A DNA stretch of 64,000 nucleotides from Lunularia cruciata (lineage: Eukaryota; Streptophyta; Marchantiopsida; Lunulariales; Lunulariaceae). Below, in pieces: positions 56,621 through 64,000 of the stretch (position 1 is its first letter; each line of letters opens with the position of its first letter). A model generated the notes under the pieces. The model ran no database searches, was not told the origin of the DNA, and saw only the letters and a program-made list of their open reading frames with translations. The translations under genes and the position numbers were made by a program. The stretch is from positions 1,279,303 to 1,343,302 of the forward strand of contig OX419759.1 of NCBI GenBank assembly GCA_948567375.1, read 5' to 3'.

Positions 56621-57480
56621 TCATAGAACTACTACACCAACTCGTTGATGGTTCCTCCAACAAAAATGAAAAATGATTGGAGGACTACAAGTTAGAAGAT
56701 AATAAACAATGTGAGGAGTACAAGTTGATGATCCAATGAGTAAAGGCAAAAGTTGACTAGGTTGGTCTACAACTCTTCCAACTCCAAACAAGCACAACAA
56801 CAAAATCCGGAACCAACATGATAAGCTAATGACCCTATAAGGTGAACTAGAAAGAGCTAAGGAGGAGGCCTTGTTAGTAGAGAGAAGGTTTAATAACCTC
56901 AAACAATTGATGGATCTTTGTATTGACCATGAGCCTGAAATGACATTAGGAGAAAGTTGTAGACCAAGAAGAAAGGATTTGTAAGGAGATGATAGACAAC
57001 CTCCAAAATGAATGACTTAGCTTGGAGAATGAATGAAAAAGGCCCCTTTGTACTATTGGGCATACAAAAGTGTAGCTTCTTAGGCAACTAGGTTGTATGG
57101 CCAACCAAATTGCCAAGCATACAAAGGTGAAGGACTTGCATACTCAAGTTGATAGATTGGAGCAAAAAACCTACTCAATTAAACAACTTAAGTTGTTTTT
57201 TGCCAAACTACAAGGGCACATCACCAAAAACTTCACAGAGGAAAAATCCAATTTCACGTGAGATTGTCAACAAGTATTAATAAGAACTTAAGGAACTCAA
57301 TCAATTGTGTTGAGGAGCAGGCAGTTTGTCAAAGACCCCACCAGCCCCTCTTGCCAAGGAGCAATGACCAGGTCACTATCCCACAAAATTGCATTGGTCA
57401 ATTTTGTCATCATCAATGAAGAGCCATTTTGTAGAGGAGTTAGGGTAGTTCTCGTTGTCATAGTACAACATATTTTGTAC
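56621..57480 (+). pseudogene. Unrecognised coiled-coil protein gene, 3' part
   Basis: Frame pieces with heptad-like composition: GELERAKEEALLVERRFNNL (56842-56900), VKDLHTQVDRLEQ (57126-57165), AKLQGHITKNFTEEKSNF (57207-57260), then QFVKDPTSPSCQ (57325-57360). Stops are frequent. The reading continues the 5' part once the solo LTR is ignored. No function assigned. Confidence 0.45.
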
Positions 57481-57559
57481 ATAGTAGTAAGCTATAATAT
57501 GAAGATATTGTGTTATGATTTTCACTTGATATTAAAGCAATTGATGACAAAGGAAGAGA

Positions 57560-57693
57560 TGATACTCGTTATACTTGTATCGTTTGAAGGCTCTTTGTTC
57601 TTGTTATCTTGTGTGGTTGCATGTTGCACCAACAAAATGTTTAAGTCCTAGTCAATGAAGCTCAATTTACTATGTTACTATCACTTGATCGGC
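57560..57693. repeat. Repeat J, copy 2 (left part)
   Basis: Matches 16285-16420 (CTCTTTGTTCTTGTTATC, ATGAAGCTCAATTTACTAT), including the decayed E-tail piece. The right part is 58531-58610. CTTGATCGGC (57684-57693) is the left target duplication of E8. Confidence 0.75.
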
Positions 57694-58530
57694 ATTCCAA
57701 CTCGCACCAACTACTTTCACTACAACAATGAGGTTTTGCTTAGGTTTAGTCCATCCATATGCATCTCCATTACTCACTTGTGAATGTGGTTCTACACTAA
57801 ATGCAGCAGTGTTCCATATGGTATGGTGTCCTTATGGAGGACAGAGGAAAGCTACCCATGATGCTATTAGGGACATAGTGTTTGTTATGGCACGAGAGAG
57901 TGGATACCTGGCTTGGAGGGAGCGTCCATATACTTTGTAGATGACACGGTTCAAGGCAAACTTGTACTTGGTCCGAGATGATCAGGTGATAGTAGCAGAT
58001 GTTGTGGTAACAGAACCTACACGTGTTATAATTTTGGATGGAGTGATTACCCATCCCCTGGGATGGGCAACAATTGCAGCAGCAGATCACAAGGTCTCTA
58101 AGTATAGGGGCATACAGCAAGGTCACCTCTTTGTTCCTCTAGCCTTGGAGTTATATGGAGCGATGGATACAATGTTTGACACATTTGTCAAGGAGTGCAC
58201 AAGAGCTTATCACATTAGGCGCCAGGGGTACCACTCTCACTCTTATACTTTGTAGCATATTTTATATAGCATGTATCCACTGCTCTACATAGAGCAATGG
58301 ATGGTGCAATCTATAAGGGAGCAATCACACTAGGTGATGCTTCTTTGGATGCTCCAGTAGTTTGTAGACTATACAACTTGCATAGCTAAGATATCTTTGG
58401 TGCAAAAGGGCAGATTTCTCATATAGACTATATTGGGACTTAGCCCCATTTTACCTTTTTTTTGTCTCTCCCTTGTATGGCTTGATGGGGTCTTCCCATC
58501 CTTTGTGATTTCTACACAGTCTCCCTTTTT
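57694..58530 (+). mobile_element. E8: 5'-truncated E copy with target duplication
   Basis: 837 bp between CTTGATCGGC (57684-57693) and CTTGATCAGC (58531-58540); the empty site in repeat J copy 1 reads CCTGATCAGC (16415-16424). The coding part includes the Cys-rich finger (CECGSTLNAAVFHMVWC, 57768-57820), KANLYLVRDD with ADVVV (57950-57996) and FVPLALELYGAMD (58120). The first catalytic Asp of the endonuclease is Asn. The 3' tail has hairpin 1 decayed (TGGGACTTAGCCCCA) and hairpin 2 perfect (GATGGGGTCTTCCCATC). Confidence 0.9.
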
Positions 58531-58610
58531 CTTGATCAGCTCCAACAAAGTATAAATATAAATTCACTTGTGTAGTCTACAAAGCATACCAACACTACAT
58601 CCTTACACTT
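58531..58610. repeat. Repeat J, copy 2 (right part)
   Basis: TCCAACAAAGTATAAATATA and CTACAAAGCATACCAACA match 16424-16480. Confidence 0.72.
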
Positions 58611-58784
58611 TGGGCTGGTTCTTTGCAAAGCAAATAAAAGCTCTGCTTATTTGTTTTGGCTTGACACAAGCACCGTCGATAAAGAGCTCTTGGGAGTCAT
58701 CAGCCTATTATCCTTAGTGTACCTTTGATCCATAGAGTCCGGGGCAGGCTATCTCCTTGACAGGGTATAGGACTGAAGCTCTAC

Positions 58785-58948
58785 GCTAATAGTATGCCCT
58801 ACATCTCTAATGGTATCGTGGATAATTGTCGTCTGCCCTGAAAAGAAACATTATATCATATAGAGATGGTATTGTGGATAATTATCATCTGTCCTGAAAA
58901 GAAACATTATATCATATGGACCATTATTACATCTAGGACTGAAACACA
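58785..58948 (-). mobile_element. E10: decayed E fragment, first part
   Basis: TCTCTAATGGTATCGTGG, CATTATATCATATGGACC and TTACATCTAGGACTGAA match the endonuclease/finger region of E1 (8260-8345). A ~54-bp block (TGGTATCGTGGATAATTG to ATATCATAT) is tandemly doubled at 58809-58918. Continues at 59478. Confidence 0.68.
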
Positions 58949-59477
58949 CGCACAAGTACTCCGAGGATTCCGACCCCACCTGACCCGGTCATGACCCGCG
59001 GGGTGGGGTAACATTTTGTGAGTTTTATTGATGCGAGTCAATTTAGGTTAACATAAACTTGCAGCGCTGTGCAAAAATATATCATGGGTCTATTGTGTCT
59101 CAATATTTTATCAAGTATTCAGTTAAAAGATCTCCCCAAACATCTAGCAGCATAGTGCACTTGTATGAAAATTTGAGTGATGATTATATTAGCATCACTG
59201 ATTACTCCAAATAAACAATCTTGGATCTGGGATTAGTTTGAAGAAAAACCATTGAAGACACCAACATGGATTTGTACCATTCCCTTAGAACAAAACGCCA
59301 GGTTTCTCCTTCCAAATATAGATTCAAAAATCTCCCACGTGAATCCTCAATCAAATACATGCAACATTGGTTAAAAAATATTTGGGAGAATTGTTCCTTA
59401 TAGCACATTGAGGTCTGCTGACCAAGTCGCCCCGGGTCGGGTCAAGTTCAGACCCCCTAACTCGTAAAACCGACAGG
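58949..59477. mobile_element. Element F, copy 2: putative small DNA transposon
   Basis: About 529 bp inserted in E10. The ends are GC-rich and partly inverted: CTCCGAGGATTCCGAC on the left, and CTCCGACCTGTCGG as reverse complement of the right end. GACCCGGTCATGACCCG and CCCGGGTCGGGTC lie just inside. Flanks GCACAAGTA and TCACAAATG are a decayed ~9-bp duplication of one E sequence (CACTCACAAGTGAG in E1). No transposase. A Mutator-type non-autonomous element is my best guess. Confidence 0.6.
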
Positions 59478-59660
59478 TCGGAGCACTACTCACAAATGAG
59501 TAATGAAAATGTAAATGGGTTGACTCAACTTAAGAGAAGTTTTAGCACTGTAGAAAAAATAATTGGTATGAATCAAGACACCAAAATGCAAAGTAGAACT
59601 AGATTCTAAAACCTACACCTTTTAGAGCTAGAGTTGAACAACCAACACAAACAAGAAGTC
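59478..59660 (-). mobile_element. E10: decayed E fragment, second part
   Basis: ATGAGTAATGAAAATG and TGTAGAAAAAATAATTGGTA continue the E1 alignment (8355-8470) from the point where element F interrupts it. Confidence 0.62.
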
Positions 59661-59698
59661 ATGTGAGCATTTAAGTCTTTGAGAAATAGTAGAATGAG

Positions 59699-59736
59699 GG
59701 ATCGTGTAGGCTAACAAGAAAGATGGAAGACCATAT
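59699..59736 (-). repeat. ~38-bp E-tail micro-piece
   Basis: GGATCGTGTAGGCTAACAAG followed by GATGGAAGACCAT, the terminal ~38 bases of the E family. It stops inside hairpin 2 and is followed directly by repeat H. Comparable to the 45-bp insertion at 11002-11046, but no target duplication was found. Confidence 0.6.
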
Positions 59737-60083
59737 GATGTTATGAGTGATCATTAATTTGTTCCTATTTCAGTATAAATCTAGAATCATATTATAACTT
59801 GGAAGTATATATGTATTATAGAATAAGTTTATAAAGAAAAGTAGTTTAAACAAGTAATCATCCGAGATTAATTGGAAAATCTATTTATAAGAATAACACT
59901 TTATCAAAACAGCTCATACACATTTTAAAACTTTGGTGGTTAAAATAATTTTATATACCAAAACCAAATACCCTAACTCTACAAAGGGAATCCTTTTAAA
60001 ACTTTTATTACTTTAGACACAAGATCTATGTTTTGAGAATGGAGGGTTCCTTGTTTCATACCACAACATAACATAAATGATTG
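59737..60083. repeat. Repeat H, copy 2
   Basis: Matches 17673-18020. Ends where E9 starts. Confidence 0.7.
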
Positions 60084-62124
60084 ATGTGTTACTATCATTA
60101 TTCTTGTGCTAGCCATGGCTACACCTTCCCATGTGAGGTCGCCTAGGGCGGCTTGAGATAGACAATGCCCGGTGTGTCACCGATGCTTTACCTTGCAAGG
60201 GGTAAAGATCCATGTGGGAAGAATGCACAAGGACTATGATTGGACCACTTGGGATGCTCACGTGAGATGAGCAATCACATCAACAGCAGTGACACTCGGG
60301 ATTACGCATGCTTCTTCTATCCCTTTGTTGATCATTCTCGGGATATTGATCAAGTCGTGGGAGTGGTTAGCTTCTCAAGCAGGTTGCATTTTGCAGTTAT
60401 TTGAGACTAGTTCTCCATGTCCACAGCTATTCCATAGGCTACCCCGCACACTCCATGATGAGGCTAGACATGCTTTTTGCCTACCACTTGATCGTTTGGC
60501 ACGAGATCCCTTGGATGAGTTAGCATGGTTCCTATTCCTCTTACTCCCTTGATGGTGTCTTTGTTATGCTAGAGGACGACGTGTGGGGCATAGAGAGGTG
60601 GCTGCTAGATTTTGTCGATTCCGAGCAGGGGATTGGGCAGCCCTTCAAGAGGAGTCTGTTAGGGCTACATGATTTAGGAGACACGCATCGCCACAGGATA
60701 CCACAGAGTCCACTCGATTAGGATGGTGTAGGACATTGGGTCAGGCGGGAGAGTTTAGTGGAGCAACATGAGTGCTACACCCTTTGTCTATAGCGAGTCC
60801 TACTGATGAGACTATCTCTTCCCTACGCTCACTACATCCTATAACAATAGAGTGACTACCACTAGAGGTCTTAGATTATCAGCCTGAGCAACCATTATGT
60901 CTTGATAGGTCACTATTTGCACAAGCATTGTGCACTAGCCCTCACCTTTCTTTAGGAGGCTTGTCAGGGATGGTTTATGAGCACCTTGGAGATTGCTTCT
61001 AGACATATGATCCTTCTAGTGGTTTTATCAAGTTGTTTCAGGTGGTTGCAGAAGTAGCAAGAGGTGACATTCCTATGTTTGTTAGTTGGGTGTTAGGTGT
61101 TAGTCGACTTCTCACGATGGAGAAGGACACGGGGGGCATTAGACCGATCGCTATTGGAGAGATCTTTTTGTGTTTTGGTCAGTTGTACCATTGTCCTTTA
61201 GCATCATTCTTACTTTTGACAGAACCTCAGTCCACATCAATTTGGAGTAGCTACACCTGGAGGATGTGAGGCTATATCTCTAGGCATTAGAGCACTCCTA
61301 GATATCCATCCGGAGTGGGTCGTCCTATAGGTGGATGTTGAGAATGCTTTTAATAGCATCTCACGAGCATCTATCTTTAGAGAGCTTAGGGAGGCTGGTG
61401 GATCTTTGGCAAGTCTCATTCCTTTGTGCGGTCTTTTTATTGCTCTCTGCTAAAGCTCTACAAGCATAGTGGTTCACAAGAGGGAGTCACCGTCTTGGAG
61501 TCAAATTTTGGTACACATCAAGGATTTGTGTAATTCCCTCCTTGGCAGATGATACACACATCATAGGCCCAATAGATCAGATTAGGCAAGCCTTTGACTA
61601 CTTGACTACCGAGCTACATCTAGTAGGATTGAGAGTCAAGGTGTCAAAGTGTAGGGCATGGTCCCCTTTAGGTATCCCTCCCCACCTTGAGCTTCCAGAG
61701 GGGTATATCACATACACATATGGACTTTGTGCTCTTGGAGTGCCAAGGTACGATTGGAGGATTTTGTCACACGCTTCTTAGATGCTGCTCTTGTAGAGGA
61801 TGTTCTGCATGTGGATGACCTTCCATTACTAGGAGATCCGCATGTGGCATTTGGTATACTCTCTTCCATTATTGCTCGTCGACCATCCTACCTCATTCGT
61901 ATAGTTCCACCCTCACCGTCCTTCCTATCACGTCTAAGAGCATTTGATAGGAGGATTATGGGAGTCTTTGGTGATATTATTGGACTTGGAACTTTTGAGT
62001 GTGTGATAGGGGATTTGGGACGTAGATAGATGGCTCTGCCAATCTCTTGTGGTGGGGTTGGCTTGCTATATATGGAGGAGACAACACCTATAGTGTTTTT
62101 GGGTAGTTGGGCTCTCTTGGCACC
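60084..62124 (+). mobile_element. E9: E copy cut by a family B chromovirus
   Basis: Starts just before the coding region (GTGTTACTATCATTATTC), lacking the leader, and runs to 62124 in the RT C-terminal region, where the family B LTR begins. The remainder presumably lies beyond the window. Better preserved than E3-E6. A deletion near 61455-61530 removes part of the GTRQGDP region. Confidence 0.85.
60115..62124 (+). pseudogene. E9 ORF remnant
   Basis: ATG at 60115 (GCCATGGCTACACC), a TGA at about 60154, then an intact C2H2 finger CPVCHRCF...HVGRMH (60166-60228, C-x2-C-x11-H-x4-H). The linker and FCLPLDRLARDPLDEL follow (60475-60520), LSGMVYEHLGD (60965), RT with GGIRPIAIGEIF (61130), VDVENAFNSISRASIF (61330, one frame off) and MADDTHIIGP (61542; both catalytic Asp present), AFDRRIMGVFGDIIG (61935). 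Several frame shifts. The finger suggests DNA or RNA binding as in R2 proteins. Confidence 0.83.
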
Positions 62125-62226
62125 TGTAAAAGCCCAAAACCAAGGAGAGAAATAGGAATGGAAACTCACATTGGGACACTTGAATGAGGGAAAACTCCGA
62201 ATGCCTAGCATGAGCTTTTGTTTTGG

Positions 62227-62234
62227 TATTTATA
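62227..62234 (-). promoter_or_regulatory. TATA box of the B LTR
   Basis: TATAAATA in element sense, conserved in the plus-strand copy at 183-190. Confidence 0.65.
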
Positions 62235-62376
62235 GGTAGCATACAAGGCCCTTGAGAAGCTTCTCAAGAAGCCTCCTCAAGCCGCTTTCTTAGACTGCAA
62301 GCCAAGTTAACTAGGAAGCTTCTCAAGAAGCTTCCTTCTAGAGGCCGCCTACTTGGCGTGCAAGCTAAGCTAGTTG

Positions 62377-62394
62377 GAAGCTTCTAGAAGCTTC
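62377..62394 (-). promoter_or_regulatory. Heat-shock-element-like motif in the B LTR
   Basis: GAAGCTTCTAGAAGCTTC: four alternating GAA/TTC blocks with exact 2-base gaps, the consensus bound by heat shock factor trimers. It lies about 145 bp upstream of the TATA box. Shorter versions are at 39818-39830 and 50440-50458. Binding is inferred from the motif. Confidence 0.6.
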
Positions 62395-62548
62395 CTTCTA
62401 GAAGCTACTTACTTAAGGTGCAAGCTAAGCTAACCGGGAAGCTTCCCAAGATGCTTCCTAGATACTTCTGGAATATTCTAGGCTAATTTGTCTTATGTGC
62501 TACTTCGTGAGCCTGACTGATTTAGTCGCTAAACTCCATATTGTTATA

Positions 62549-62563
62549 TATTCCCCCGCCGCT
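62549..62563 (-). other. Family B polypurine tract
   Basis: GCGGCGGGGGAATA in element sense, directly before the 3' LTR. Confidence 0.7.
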
Positions 62564-62569
62564 AGTTGG

Positions 62570-62798
62570 TGATGTCCTTGTCGCCAATGAAGTTTCAAAT
62601 TCCTGGATGGCCGTCTTTGCATTGTGGAGGTGAGAAAGAGGTTCCCATGTGGTATCATGAAGGGGATACTTTTTCCAAAGGACCTTGTACTCCGTATGTT
62701 GGCGATAGCCTTGTTGGATGTGGCGACGTGCAAGGATACGATCAACTTCGTACTCCTCATGATCATTGATAGGGATAGGAAGAGGGGGAGGTTGGACT
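62570..62798 (-). pseudogene. Family B chromodomain
   Basis: Well preserved: HEEYEVDRILARR, TEYKVLWKKYPLHDTTWEP and KTAIQEFE give the full chromodomain core (about 62593-62760). The frame is open and ends at the LTR (NNMEFSD). It would direct integration to chromatin carrying methylated H3. The Leu after VLW-K in place of the usual VKW keeps an aromatic Trp. Confidence 0.9.
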
Positions 62799-63488
62799 TG
62801 TAACACCCATTTGTGCATGTGTGTGGTATTGTGATATTTAGCTTGGTATTACAAGTACTTAAGAGATATTATTTATAGAGATAAAGGATGGTTCTATATT
62901 AGTCATGGTTAGCTAAAGTTAGTCATAGCTAAGATAGAGTGGACCTTACTTTAGAGGAAGTAGAAAAGATGAGCACCACTATTTTGGATTTTAGTGTGTT
63001 GACTTGGTATTATTCTTAGGTGTTTGGCTTTGAGGAAAGAGTTGAGAACTCTTGGGCCAGCAAACCTTTTTGTTTTGGATTCTTCTTTAGTCCAAGGATA
63101 GCCCATGTGAAGGAATCCTTGACTTAGTGGTTGGGTGAAGATAAGACCACATGCTTAGGGGAATATGCCCATGTGAATGGATATTCCTTTCTACTTTTTG
63201 ACTTTACTTGACTTTTAGTCTAGTAACTTGAGTTACTATGGTAATAAGTAACTTTGGTACGTAACTATTTCACAAGTATATAAACAAGGGGTGAGGAGGT
63301 ACTCATCATCCTTTTATTTGCAACTATCTCTCTCTCATTGAGTTCTCTGGTGAGCAATGTCTTGAGCCTTGGAGTGTTAGCCTTGGAGGAGTATGATGGA
63401 GTTTGGGTTCCTTGCCTTCTTAGTCCATGGTGCGCTACCATAATAGCCATCAGAGGTTCATCCTGAGTGAGAGACGGGCCGGCTCACA
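62799..63488 (+). mobile_element. Solo LTR, family K, copy 3
   Basis: 690 bp, TGTAACACCC...GGCTCACA, inserted between the integrase C-terminal module and the chromodomain of the B element. GACT is found on both sides (62795-62798 and 63489-63492). TATATAAA at about 63276-63283 and a CTCTCTCTC leader (63325-63335) indicate plus orientation. Confidence 0.85.
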
Positions 63489-64000
63489 GACTCAAGAGGA
63501 AAAGGAAGAGGGGTTAGGAACAAAGGATTTCAACTTGGAAACATGAAAGACAAGATGGATACGCATATGATAAGGCAAGGCAAGACGATAAGCAACAAGA
63601 GAGACAATTTGGGTGATATCAAAGGGTCCTATCCAATTAGGGGCAAGTTTACAAACTTGGGTATCAAGTGGGAGAGGGAGGTTACTAGAGGATAGCATGA
63701 CTTTATCACCGACTTCAAAGGTGAGATCTCAACAACGGTGGTCCGCATATTGTTTTTGGCAATTCTGAGCAACAAGGAGGTGAGACTTGGCTTGTTGGAG
63801 AGATTGGGATATAGTGGTCAAGAATGTGGAAGTATGACGAACCTGAGAGGGAGGGGGAGCAAGAAGAGAATCTGGAACAAGCAGATCTTGGCCAAAATTG
63901 AGAAAGAAAGGACAGAATCCGGTGCTTGCCTGTTTGGAATTGTTGTAGGCAAATTAGGCAGTGGCAAGTCATTCATCCCAATAAGTATGGTGGACATTGA
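63489..64000 (-). pseudogene. Family B integrase C-terminal region
   Basis: FFLNFGQDLLVPDSLL (63880-63930 region), then LSSSNLPLP, KLAPNWIGPFDI and HLVFHVSKLKSFVP (63515-63698), the GPY/F-type module. It continues beyond the window end and, on the other side of the K LTR, into the chromodomain. Stops near 63720 and in the segment around 63955. Confidence 0.88.

Larger units (their letters stand above)
62125..62548 (-). repeat. Family B 3' LTR, longest copy
   Basis: 424 bp from TGTAAAAGCC (low end) to TTGTTATA (high end; in element sense it should start TGTAACA and the second base has changed). The U3 part holds four GAA/TTC-rich units of 60-70 bp and a TATAAATA box at 62227-62234 (minus). 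The unit number differs between B copies. Confidence 0.88.

Overview
The window looks like nuclear DNA of a seed plant with a large, repeat-rich genome. A gymnosperm such as a conifer is my inference; nothing here identifies a species. There is no intact host gene. About 80% of the sequence that can be assigned is decayed retrotransposon sequence, often nested, with internal stops and frameshifts and strong CpG loss. A mitochondrial cox2 fragment confirms a plant nucleus receiving organelle DNA.

Layout. 1-5160: partial LTR (family B), a degraded Ty3/gypsy pol (family C, plus strand) and its LTR. 5161-7214: AT-rich, nothing recognised. 7608-10764: the best-preserved copy (E1) of a non-LTR retrotransposon with an R2-type layout: N-terminal C2H2 zinc finger, reverse transcriptase, CCHC motif, restriction-like endonuclease. 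10800-21560: dispersed non-coding repeats (called A, A2, F, H, J), short 3' tails of the E family, and a cox2 NUMT (11771-12247). 21683-36557: four more E copies (E3 plus; E4, E5, E6 minus), with a solo LTR (family K) at the end of E3. 39231-51490: a nest in which a minus-strand family C element carries a complete family D chromovirus (40967-48246, GATGC target duplication) and a solo family B LTR (TAGTC). 51491-57560: scattered E tails, a second K LTR and an unrecognised coiled-coil pseudogene split by a solo D LTR. 57694-62124: more E copies. 62125-64000: a family B chromovirus inserted in E9 and itself carrying a solo K LTR.

The E family ties the window together. Paralogous 'empty' copies of the host repeats, or matching flanks, let its ends be read: it makes 10-14 bp target duplications at unrelated sites, ends in GTCGCC plus a short T run rather than poly(A), and carries two hairpins in its last ~95 bases, the first built over the ORF stop codon. 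Many pieces consist of little more than this tail. A related tail (type N) forms a 49-base hairpin. This structured, widely reused tail is the strongest candidate for an undescribed system here. Next are heat-shock-element-like arrays in the family B LTR and a cox2 insertion that looks spliced and RNA-edited. All family letters (A-N) are local labels of mine, not database names.
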